Shown: positions 52,527 through 60,406 of the stretch, piece by piece
Layout: each line of letters begins with the position of its first letter
How positions within the stretch are numbered: position 1 is the first letter of the stretch
Assembly: GCF_029893085.1 (NCBI RefSeq)
Contig: NZ_JARXWI010000004.1
Location: 234,044 to 298,043, forward strand
DNA length: 64,000 bases
Source of the DNA: Parabacteroides sp. PFB2-10
GTDB lineage: Bacteria > Bacteroidota > Bacteroidia > Bacteroidales > Tannerellaceae
Direction: 5' to 3'
Position numbers and translations under genes: made by a program
Notes under the pieces: generated by a model
Database searches by the model: none
The model's input: only the letters and a program-made list of their open reading frames with translations
Told to the model about the DNA's origin: nothing

Positions 52527-54002
52527 ATGAAAACGAAAAAAATGCTCTACTTGCTCCTGTTGTTCCCTTTTGCATTGGGAGCTCAAAATTTTAATCCGAT
52601 TATTCCGGATAATGTCGCGGACCCTTCCGTGTCGAAATTTGGTGATACCTACTACCTGTATGGAACAACAGATATCGATAAAGGATTAGATCAAATGGGA
52701 CCTCCCGTTGTCTGGAAATCGAAAGATTTTGTAAACTGGAGCTTTGAAGGGACTATCTTGCCCGAAATAGAATGGAATAAACCCTATCCTTTTACCAATA
52801 AAGATGGAGAAAAGCGATACGGTTATTTTCGGTATTGGGCTCCGGGAAGAGCGATCGAAATAGATAATCTGTATTATCTGTTCCCAACAATCGTATCTCC
52901 TGATGGCACTTGTCCGGTTTATACTTTGGTGTCGGAATCGCCTGATGGTCCTTTTCGTTTTCAACATGGTGACGGACTCTTTGCCGGAGAGGTTCCGGCG
53001 GGCAAAACAGCCAGCAAACCCTTTTTGCCGGATATCGACGGGGAACCGTTTATTGACGATGATGGTAGTTGTTATATGTACTGGCGTCGCTGGAAAGCGT
53101 CGCGTGTAAACAGTGATTTCTCAGAGATTGAAGGTGAAATCCTTACTCTTCCTACCCTAAGAAAAGCCTACTCTGAAGGACCTACTATGTTCAAAAGAAA
53201 TAATATCTATTATTATGTGTACACCCAAGGGGGTGATCAGAACTATCGCAATGCATATATGATAAGCAAACAGGACCCTCTTACTGGCTTTGAAACCCCG
53301 GCAGGCAACGATGTGTTTATCTATACATCACTTGAAAATGGCGTATGGGGACCCGGTCATGGGAATGTGTTTTATGATGAAGCATCTGATACCTATATGT
53401 TTGTTTACCTGGAATTCGGTGAAGGTAGCACCACCCGGCAGGTGTTTGCCGATAAAATGGAATTCAATGCGGATGGAACAATAAAAACGATTGTTCCGGG
53501 CTTTAAGGGCGTCGGATACTTAAACAATAAGCCGGATAAGCGAATCAATATCGCTCTGCAGGCAAAAGCAACTGCCTCAAGCCATAAAGAGGCGAAGATA
53601 TCTACTAAAGAAATATTGGCCGGCTTTAATGATTCGCCGTTGGATGAGTTCACTACTTCGACGGCCTCCCGCGAATTTACTTATGAACCACAGAATGCGA
53701 TCGATGGATCAAACGGAACCCGTTGGATGGCTTCAGGAGATGATAAGAGGCCTTTCCTAATGCTTGATTTTGGAGAGGTGAAAAAACTGAACAGCTGCGA
53801 AATGGCTTTCACTTTCCCCGCCTTTGGGCATGCCTGGATACTTGAGAAATCATTGGATGGAAAAAAATGGGAAGTATGCGCCATGCAGAATGAAGTAGCA
53901 GTGCGATCTCCGCATATTGCCGAAGATTTAGGCGAAGCAAGGTATCTAAGGCTGAAAATAATTAAGGGAGATCCGGGTGTTTGGGAAATCAAAGTATTTT
54001 AA
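52527..54002 (+). CDS. GH43 family hydrolase with F5/8-type C domain
   Basis: 491 aa from MKTKKMLYLLLL (signal peptide); the upstream ATG at 52494 adds 11 residues before the signal. Five-bladed propeller motifs: catalytic Asp in NVADPSVSKFGDTYYLYG, acid Glu in YSEGPTMFKRNNIYYY, and WGPGHGNVFYD. The C-terminal about 130 residues form a discoidin-like carbohydrate-binding module (QNAIDGSNGTRWMASGDDKR, LMLDFGEVKKLNSCEM). It probably removes arabinose or xylose from plant glycans. It abuts the next GH43 gene with no gap. Confidence 0.88.
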   Translation: MKTKKMLYLLLLFPFALGAQNFNPIIPDNVADPSVSKFGDTYYLYGTTDIDKGLDQMGPPVVWKSKDFVNWSFEGTILPEIEWNKPYPFTNKDGEKRYGYFRYWAPGRAIEIDNLYYLFPTIVSPDGTCPVYTLVSESPDGPFRFQHGDGLFAGEVPAGKTASKPFLPDIDGEPFIDDDGSCYMYWRRWKASRVNSDFSEIEGEILTLPTLRKAYSEGPTMFKRNNIYYYVYTQGGDQNYRNAYMISKQDPLTGFETPAGNDVFIYTSLENGVWGPGHGNVFYDEASDTYMFVYLEFGEGSTTRQVFADKMEFNADGTIKTIVPGFKGVGYLNNKPDKRINIALQAKATASSHKEAKISTKEILAGFNDSPLDEFTTSTASREFTYEPQNAIDGSNGTRWMASGDDKRPFLMLDFGEVKKLNSCEMAFTFPAFGHAWILEKSLDGKKWEVCAMQNEVAVRSPHIAEDLGEARYLRLKIIKGDPGVWEIKVF

Positions 54003-55613
54003 ATGATTATGAAACGAGTATTATTTATTGCCGTATTGTTTATTCTCTTTTTTCAGGTAGGTGGGATTGCGCAGAGTGATAATAGGTGGGAGATGCGGAG
54101 TTCCTGGGGTGATCAACGGGATGGCACCTATCTAAATCCGATTATACCGGCCGATTATAGCGATATCGATTGTATCCGGGTGGGCGATGACTATTATGCT
54201 ATCACCTCTACGTTTCAGTTTAGCCCGGGTATGACAGTGATACATTCCACCGATCTGGTCAACTGGGAAATATGTGGCCATGCGGTAGACGACCTGACTC
54301 AAATCGGCCCCAAATTGAATTGGACACAGATGGATCGATACGGACGAGGTATTTGGGCTGGTACAATACGTTATCACGAAGGTCGTTTTTATGTTTTTTT
54401 CGGAACACCCGATGAGGGCTTTTTCATGACCTCCGCTCCCCGTCCCGAAGGCCCTTGGGAACCCTTACATCAGCTTATGGACGAGCCGGGTTGGGATGAC
54501 TGCTCGGTGTTTTGGGATGAAGACGGAACGGCCTGCTTTGTCGGAACGCATTTTGCTGATAACTATAAAACCTATTTTTTCAAAATGACCCCGGATGGGA
54601 AAACCATCGATCGCTCATCCGCCATGCTGGTGAATGAAGGAGCGGGGAGGGAAGCTAGCAAATTGATCAAGGTGGGCGATTGGTACTATCTTATTTTTAG
54701 TGAGCATTTTTCGGATAAAGGGCGATATGTCGTGGCGAGAAGAGCTAAATCCCTGTGGGGTCCCTATTCGGAAATAAAACAATTGGCTCATCCCGGAAGA
54801 GAGGCAAAGGAACCGAATCAGGGCGGAATCGTACTGGGGCATGACGGAAACTGGTATTTCCTCACACATCACGGCACAGGCACCTGGGAAGGGCGTGTGT
54901 TGAGTTTGCTTCCTGTCACCTGGGTGGATGAATGGCCGATTATAGGTCAGGTAGGTCTGGATGGCATGGGAAACATGGTTTGGGAAGGAAAAATCCCCGG
55001 AGTAAATAAACTGGGAAATACCTTGATGACCAGTGATCAGTTTGATGGAATAAACATCTCCAAACAATGGCAGTGGAACTACCAGCCACGCACCGACATG
55101 TTCTCATTGGAAGAGAGACCCGGTTGGCTGAGGCTGAAAGCCTTTAAACCGTTGCGACAGAATCAACTTTTGTCGGCAGGCAATACACTGACCCAACGAT
55201 CCTATAGATCCGCCGGCAATGAAGTGATTGTTAAAATGGATATCTCAGCCATGACCGATGGTCAAAAGAATGGCCTTTGTCATTTTTCCAAAGAACATGC
55301 CTCCATTGGAGTTGCCCAGGCCGATGGCATAAGAAGGCTGGAGTACCGGCAAAACGACAAGGTTATAACAGGAGAAATCATCACTACCCCGACAATTTGG
55401 CTCAAGTCAGTTTGGGGATTAGATGGGAAAAGCCACTTTTCTTACAGCGTAGACGGAAAAACCTTCCGGGAATATGGCGACCCCTATCAACTGAAATGGG
55501 GAAACTACCGTGGCGACAGAATAGGCCTGTTTTGCTTTAATGACGATAGCGAGAGTGGAGTAGTGGATATAGATTTCCTGGAATATAATGTATCCGATAC
55601 GCCTTTACGCTAA
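54003..55613 (+). CDS. GH43 beta-xylosidase/arabinofuranosidase-like
   Basis: 536 aa, secreted. GTYLNPIIPADYSDIDCIRV holds the catalytic Asp; WAGTIRYHEGRFYVFFGTPD and GAGREASKLIKVGDWYYLIF (acid Glu) complete the propeller. The C-terminal about 200 residues form the beta-sandwich of GH43 xylosidases (QWNYQPRTDMFSLEERPGWL). The start may instead be the Met at 54009. Directly after the first GH43 gene and followed by a hairpin, it closes a two-gene operon. Confidence 0.9.
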   Translation: MIMKRVLFIAVLFILFFQVGGIAQSDNRWEMRSSWGDQRDGTYLNPIIPADYSDIDCIRVGDDYYAITSTFQFSPGMTVIHSTDLVNWEICGHAVDDLTQIGPKLNWTQMDRYGRGIWAGTIRYHEGRFYVFFGTPDEGFFMTSAPRPEGPWEPLHQLMDEPGWDDCSVFWDEDGTACFVGTHFADNYKTYFFKMTPDGKTIDRSSAMLVNEGAGREASKLIKVGDWYYLIFSEHFSDKGRYVVARRAKSLWGPYSEIKQLAHPGREAKEPNQGGIVLGHDGNWYFLTHHGTGTWEGRVLSLLPVTWVDEWPIIGQVGLDGMGNMVWEGKIPGVNKLGNTLMTSDQFDGINISKQWQWNYQPRTDMFSLEERPGWLRLKAFKPLRQNQLLSAGNTLTQRSYRSAGNEVIVKMDISAMTDGQKNGLCHFSKEHASIGVAQADGIRRLEYRQNDKVITGEIITTPTIWLKSVWGLDGKSHFSYSVDGKTFREYGDPYQLKWGNYRGDRIGLFCFNDDSESGVVDIDFLEYNVSDTPLR

Positions 55614-55678
55614 GTTCATTGAGGCATTAATACACCCTCAATCACAAAGTCAGGATATAATAATCTGATGAAAACAAA

Positions 55679-55711
55679 AAGAGGTTTTCTCACAACGAGA
55701 AAGCCTCTCTT
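55679..55711 (+). terminator. GH43 operon terminator
   Basis: AAGAGGTTTTCTC / GAGAAAGCCTCT stem with flanking A- and T-rich ends, 65 bp after the stop. Confidence 0.75.
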
Positions 55712-55779
55712 TGTGTGTCAGCTATGTTTTAATCTGTTTCCATGAAATCCCAATATACAGTCATCAGATTTTCTGTTTT

Positions 55780-55935
55780 TAGCCAAAATCCAAATTGACA
55801 AAATGTAAGCAAAAACGCCATTTTGCTTTACAATATGATACGTTAAAAAATGTTTCTCCCGGGAGTTTGTCTCCAAAGTCCCGGGTTTTTGGAAAAATTC
55901 TCCCGCGATTTTGACAATTTGTAAATCGCTTAGCG
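55780..55935. repeat. Mosaic intergenic repeat, copy C (reverse orientation)
   Basis: Core in reverse at 55842-55870. Read on the minus strand, the left flank is of the CCGGGACTTTGGAG type (as copy D) and the right flank of the GTATCATATTG type (as copy A), ending in the hairpin TGTAAGCAAAA / TTTTGCTTTACA. It lies in the long gap 55614-56338 before the accessory block. Confidence 0.85.
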
Positions 55936-56051
55936 AAGCGAAGTACAGAGAAAAATGTAAATCGGGAACAGTGAAACAACGTTCGCTTCCGAAGGGAGCA
56001 ATTTTCTGAATACAGGATGCGATATTCTGTCAACTTCATTTTCTAACATAC

Positions 56052-56087
56052 TGTGTCATGATTTGGCATAGCATTCTTGTTCTTTTG
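56052..56087 (+). promoter_or_regulatory. Shared promoter-like motif, copy 1
   Basis: TGTG...TTTGGC-N12-TTCTTTTG, the weakest of four related 36-bp blocks. It is 251 bp before the next gene, so its role is uncertain. Confidence 0.35.
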
Positions 56088-56338
56088 CTTTTAAAAAGTG
56101 GGGGGCATGGAGAAATATCTATCACTTTTACCAAACGAGATATACTCAGAGTCTATCATGTTAATGGAAGGTTGATCTGTCAAGTATCTGTATATAAATG
56201 ATCTACGACCGTGTGTTTCTCGGTAGGATTCTATGTCGCCAATAGAGAAAAAGTGGTGGTGAAATACTCAATAAAGACGAACAAAATATTATATTTAGGT
56301 GTTAATAGAGTAATTGAAAAATCTAAAATCAAAAAAAT

Positions 56339-57427
56339 ATGTTAGAAATATTATCTAAAGAAAACTTTAATCTTCTTTTTGATAAAATAGAAGGATTAGC
56401 TTGGTTCCCATGGGTTGGAAGAGAGTATTTAAAGGGACAATACAAGATCCTGATTATTGGTGAATCGCACTATGGAGAAGGTTATAATGACAAAAATGCT
56501 ACACGCGAAACCATAGAAGAAGAACTCTATTGCAATGACGGGATTACTCAGACTTTCAGGAATATTACTTTCCTGTTAAAAAACGAAGAGGGAAATGACC
56601 CTATCTTGTGGGATAACATTGCTTATTATAACTTCGTTCAACGTGCAATGTGTGATCCTAAAGATAGACCCAATGAAGAGGACTTTAATAATGGTTGGGA
56701 GATATTCCCGAAAATTATAGAAGTCTTAAAACCGGATATATGTATTTTTATTGGGGTTACTGCATCAAAATTCTATGAAAGTTCTATGTCTGCTATGAGT
56801 ATACCTTATGCTCCATTGCAATTGTTTGATCCCATAAGTAATGTTTCTCCTCGTATAGGTAGCATACAGTATGATTCGAAAAACTTGAAATTATATTTTA
56901 TAAAGCATTGTGGAATGGGATTTTCGCAATCTAAGTGGAGAGATTTTTTGCAAAATGAGATACCTTCACAACTTTACTGGGTAGAGCAACTAGATAAGGA
57001 TACATTATCTTATCAACAAAAACAAGAAATACTGGAAAATGAATTTGTACCCCAACTAAAGGAACTTGCTCAGGAGAATGGACTAATTTATGAAAATACA
57101 GATATCAATGTTATTGATGATCCCATTAGTTTTACATTTCAAAACCCGAAATGGCGCGATCATAAAATTGTATTTGAATTTTGGCATACAAACTTAAGAG
57201 GTCTAATCTATGGTATTTATACAGAGAACGCAGACCAACGATTACAAGAATTTATATTAAATTCCAATGCAACGAGAGACTCAGGATGGGCTTATTTTAA
57301 GGCTTATGCTTATTTTAATTGGAAAGACTATGCTTTTGAGGCTATACGAAGTGGAGGACTGAAAGAGTATTTTAGGCAACGCATTGCAGGGTATATTTTA
57401 AAAAATACAGAAGGGATAGATCTCTAA
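56339..57427 (+). CDS. Unknown protein, possible nucleotide-handling fold
   Basis: 362 aa, AT-rich. The N-terminal half has YKILIIGESHYGEGYND (residues about 31-47), WDNIAYYNFVQRAM and PDICIFIGVTASKFYESS, a layout recalling uracil-DNA-glycosylase-like Rossmann folds, though I cannot assign it. The C-terminal half (FQNPKWRDHKIVFEFWHTNL, YFKAYAYFNWKDYAFEAI) matches nothing I know. It is the first gene of the accessory block after repeat copy C. Confidence 0.7.
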   Translation: MLEILSKENFNLLFDKIEGLAWFPWVGREYLKGQYKILIIGESHYGEGYNDKNATRETIEEELYCNDGITQTFRNITFLLKNEEGNDPILWDNIAYYNFVQRAMCDPKDRPNEEDFNNGWEIFPKIIEVLKPDICIFIGVTASKFYESSMSAMSIPYAPLQLFDPISNVSPRIGSIQYDSKNLKLYFIKHCGMGFSQSKWRDFLQNEIPSQLYWVEQLDKDTLSYQQKQEILENEFVPQLKELAQENGLIYENTDINVIDDPISFTFQNPKWRDHKIVFEFWHTNLRGLIYGIYTENADQRLQEFILNSNATRDSGWAYFKAYAYFNWKDYAFEAIRSGGLKEYFRQRIAGYILKNTEGIDL

Positions 57428-57667
57428 TAATTTTTAAGTCATCGTTACTATAGAAAGAGTAAAGGGTGTATTTGAAGAAAAATATTTGACCCAAAATATT
57501 TGTACTCTGCGATAGTTTAGCTAATCATTCCTTATTATTGTAACAGAAAGCAGCAGGAATCGGAACGTTATTCACTTCTGAAAGACAATTGTGTATATTG
57601 GTTACAGGTAGGCGTACAGTTTCATGCTTTTTCCCTTATGGGAATAATAATTTTAGAATATAGTTGA

Positions 57668-57907
57668 ATGTTAAACTTTGCAGCCATCGATTTTGAAACA
57701 GCGAACCACAATCGCTCAAGTATATGTAGCTTGGGAATTGTGATTGTGGAGAATGGTGTTGTCACAGATAAGCTATACCGCCTTATCCGTCCACGACCTA
57801 ATTTCTATTGTTCGTGGGCTGCGGATATACATGGGCTATCTTATTATGATACACTAAATGAACCGGAGTTTCCTGAGGTTTGGGGGGATATTAAAGTTGA
57901 ATTTTAA
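57668..57907 (+). pseudogene. Truncated DEDD exonuclease (DNA polymerase III epsilon-like)
   Basis: 79 aa. FAAIDFETANHNRSSICSLG carries the first two acidic residues of the DEDDh exonuclease (DFE), and IHGLSYYDT follows. Full-length relatives continue for about 90 residues with the remaining catalytic residues; here the frame ends at 57907 after FPEVWGDIKVEF. The next gene begins 15 bp later, so the 3' half is lost. The gap 57428-57667 before it shows nothing recognisable. Confidence 0.65.
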
Positions 57908-57922
57908 ATAAAACAATAGAAG

Positions 57923-59059
57923 ATGGAAGATAAGATAAGGAACTTACTAAATCAAGTTGATATAGTCAGTAGAAAAAACTCAGAGATATTGGATGCCACA
58001 GGTGGGCGGTTTAATATCTTTCGCATTTGCGGTGTGAATCACTACGAAAATACTCATTCTGCTATAATTGCTGAATTTCTAAACCCCAAAGGTTCTCACG
58101 GATTAGGAGCGAAGCTTCTGGAGTGCTTTGTGAATTTATTAGAAATTGATGATTTTGATTGTTCCAATGCTCATGTTTTTACTGAATACCCTACGGATTA
58201 TTATGTTTTAGATATAGAAAAGGGTAGAATAGATATTTTGGTAGAAAGTGGTGGTAAATCTATAATACTTGAAAATAAGATTTATGCTGAGGATCAATGG
58301 GAACAACTGAAACGTTATGACACTTTTGCGAAACGAAAATATTCAGCAGGTAATTATCATGTATACTATCTTACTTTGGAAGGAAATGAAGCTTCTTGTG
58401 AAAGTCATTGTGGAATAAGTTATAACAGCATCTCGTATAAAGCAGAGATTATTGATTGGCTTGAAAAGTGCGTAGAAATTGCTGTTCGATTTCCGATAGT
58501 GCGTGAAACTATTATCCAATATATTAATCATCTAAAACAACTAACAAATCAAGATATGGATGCGAGAAATCAAAGTGAAATAGTGGAAATTCTGATGAAT
58601 AATTTTGAAGCGGCTAAAACAATTCGTCAAAATTATGAAGCAATATTTGATGCCATGGCAGAGAAATACTTTTTTCCTGAAATGGAAGATTTTGTGAGTA
58701 GAGAAGGCTTTGAGTTAGAAAAAAGAGGAGCCTCTGAAGCTGATGGTGGAATAAACTTTCGTGTTTTTGTGCCAGGGTGGAAGAAGTGTCATATCAGTTA
58801 TAGCCCTGAAGGAGCCGGTTATTTATTTGGAATTCAATATACTCGTGATGATTGGAAAGAGAATCCATTATCCAATGAGACTTTAGAAACACTAAGATCT
58901 ATATTTGGCTCTCATTTTAAATGGAATGATGGTTGGTGGCCTCTTTATACAAAACTCGAAAAGATAGAGTGGGAAGAAGACTCTATTCGTTTGTTTGCGA
59001 AAAATTGCAAAGATCAAATATCAGCTTTAATAAAAAAAATAAAAGGATTAGACTTATAA
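57923..59059 (+). CDS. PD-(D/E)XK nuclease superfamily protein
   Basis: 378 aa. The N-terminal half has NHYENTHSAIIAEFLNPKG and the nuclease motif RIDILVESGGKSIILENKIY (Asp, then E-x-K, about residues 97-116), followed by EDQWEQLKRY, as in the PDDEXK_4 family. The C-terminal half is specific to this group and has no known motif. These proteins are often found in defence islands; the substrate is unknown. It is placed directly after the exonuclease remnant. Confidence 0.8.
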   Translation: MEDKIRNLLNQVDIVSRKNSEILDATGGRFNIFRICGVNHYENTHSAIIAEFLNPKGSHGLGAKLLECFVNLLEIDDFDCSNAHVFTEYPTDYYVLDIEKGRIDILVESGGKSIILENKIYAEDQWEQLKRYDTFAKRKYSAGNYHVYYLTLEGNEASCESHCGISYNSISYKAEIIDWLEKCVEIAVRFPIVRETIIQYINHLKQLTNQDMDARNQSEIVEILMNNFEAAKTIRQNYEAIFDAMAEKYFFPEMEDFVSREGFELEKRGASEADGGINFRVFVPGWKKCHISYSPEGAGYLFGIQYTRDDWKENPLSNETLETLRSIFGSHFKWNDGWWPLYTKLEKIEWEEDSIRLFAKNCKDQISALIKKIKGLDL

Positions 59060-59077
59060 ATCAGAATTACTTAATGC

Positions 59078-59683
59078 ATGCGCCTCCTCCACCTCTCCGA
59101 CACCCACAACCTCCATCGGCAATTGAGTAACTTACCGATTGCTGACATAATTATTCATTCCGGTGATATTTCGTATGCCGGAACGGGAGAGGAGATCGCG
59201 GATTTTGTCGAATGGTTTGGAGCGTTGGATTATGAGTATAAAATCTTTATAGCCGGCAATCATGATTTTTGTTTGGAAAACAAGAACACTGATGCGGTAC
59301 AGCAATTCTTGCCTAAAAATTGTTTCTACCTTTGTCATAGTGGTGTGGCCATAGAAGGCGTGAGGTTTTGGGGTATGCCTTTCTTCTTTTCTGATGATAT
59401 AAGTGGGGAGTATCATAGTAAGATCGCTCAAGTGCCGAAAGATACTGATATGTTGATTTCGCATCGCCCGCCACTTGGTATTTTGGATAATGCTAATAAT
59501 ATAAACTTTGGTTGTCCTGATTTGCTTCAGAAGGTCTTAGACGTTCGTCCTCATTATCACCTTTTTGGACATATTCATGATGCGTATGGTATAGAGGAAT
59601 CAAAACAGACTACTTTTGTCAATGCGGCGTTGGTAGATGAAGCGTATCGATTGACAAACAGCCCCCACCTGTTTGATATTTGA
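59078..59683 (+). CDS. Metallophosphoesterase
   Basis: 201 aa. Metal motifs: LHLSDTHNLH (residues 4-13), IHSGDISYAG, IAGNHDFCL, LISHRPPLG and LFGHIHDAYG. Compact calcineurin-like phosphoesterase with a complete active site; substrate unknown. It starts 18 bp after the nuclease gene, so it may share its transcript. Confidence 0.88.
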   Translation: MRLLHLSDTHNLHRQLSNLPIADIIIHSGDISYAGTGEEIADFVEWFGALDYEYKIFIAGNHDFCLENKNTDAVQQFLPKNCFYLCHSGVAIEGVRFWGMPFFFSDDISGEYHSKIAQVPKDTDMLISHRPPLGILDNANNINFGCPDLLQKVLDVRPHYHLFGHIHDAYGIEESKQTTFVNAALVDEAYRLTNSPHLFDI

Positions 59684-59728
59684 TTCAGTGCTATGGCGAA
59701 TTTGCTTTCTCTCTCATTTTCTTTAAGA

Positions 59729-59764
59729 TATGTTGTCCTTTGGCATAATAATTCCCTTTCTTTG
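59729..59764 (+). promoter_or_regulatory. Shared promoter-like motif, copy 2
   Basis: TATG...TTTGGC-N12-TTTCTTTG, 76 bp before the repeat-protein gene. Same layout and length as the blocks at 60355 and 62343. Confidence 0.5.
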
Positions 59765-59840
59765 TTTTTTTAAGAGTTTGGCTTATCAGAGCCTACCAAT
59801 TGAATAAGGAGGATTCATACATATTAAATAGGTAAAACAG

Positions 59841-60236
59841 ATGAAAACAATTACATTAATCTTAGCATGTGCTCTTACATTAAGCCTTGCTGCAAAACAA
59901 AACAACAATATGGTATCGAATAGTGATGAAACAATAATTTCCGATGTACAAATCGTCGGTAGTTGGATCTATGTGTATGATGCAAAAGGGAAGAAGGCCT
60001 CCTCTATGTCGGCGGCGAACCGGAAGGTAGTAGGGATTGCTTCTGATTTCTTTGTCGTTGTCAGCGGTAGCTGGATTTACACATACGACATAAAGTGTAA
60101 GCGGATCGCTTCGATGTCCGCTTCAAACCTGGAGGTAAAAGGAGCAGCCGGCAACTCCTTTACCGTCAAAAGCGGAAGTTGGATTCACACCTACGACCGG
60201 AAATGTAAAAAAATTGCGACACGGGCAGATCGGTAA
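59841..60236 (+). CDS. Small secreted protein with three internal repeats
   Basis: 131 aa. Signal peptide (TLILACALTLSLAAK), then three repeats of about 40 residues, each starting GSWIYVYD / GSWIYTYD / GSWIHTYD and followed by KGKK or KCKR/KCKK, with SMSAAN or SMSASN closing the first two. The alternating pattern suggests short beta blades, too few for a full propeller unless it oligomerises. Two repeats have a Cys after the aspartate stretch. It carries the shared promoter motif and a terminator at 60315. Function unknown. Confidence 0.75.
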   Translation: MKTITLILACALTLSLAAKQNNNMVSNSDETIISDVQIVGSWIYVYDAKGKKASSMSAANRKVVGIASDFFVVVSGSWIYTYDIKCKRIASMSASNLEVKGAAGNSFTVKSGSWIHTYDRKCKKIATRADR

Positions 60237-60247
60237 CATAGAATTTA

Positions 60248-60274
60248 TTTCGCAACAGAGACATTGTTGCGAAA
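60248..60274 (+). other. Hairpin after repeat-protein gene
   Basis: Perfect 10-bp arms TTTCGCAACA / TGTTGCGAAA with a 7-nt loop, 11 bp after the stop. No T-run follows. Confidence 0.55.
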
Positions 60275-60314
60275 GAGCATACTCCGATATTTTAGTGCTT
60301 CCGTGGTAATTAGA

Positions 60315-60338
60315 AACTGCTCATTCGAGCAGTTTTTT
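60315..60338 (+). terminator. Terminator after repeat-protein gene
   Basis: AACTGCTC / GAGCAGTT stem, 4-nt loop and a run of six T. Confidence 0.85.
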
Positions 60339-60354
60339 GTAAATACCCACACTC

Positions 60355-60390
60355 TATGCCGTTATATGGCATACGCTGATCCTATCTTTG
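60355..60390 (+). promoter_or_regulatory. Shared promoter-like motif, copy 3
   Basis: TATG...TATGGC-N12-TATCTTTG, with the -7 box ending 16 bp before the AAA+ ATPase start. Confidence 0.6.
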
Positions 60391-60406
60391 TATAAAAACA
60401 ATAGAT

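Noticed and set aside
55779..56039. 86-codon reverse frame after the GH43 operon
   Set aside because: It is repeat copy C translated; no independent coding signal.
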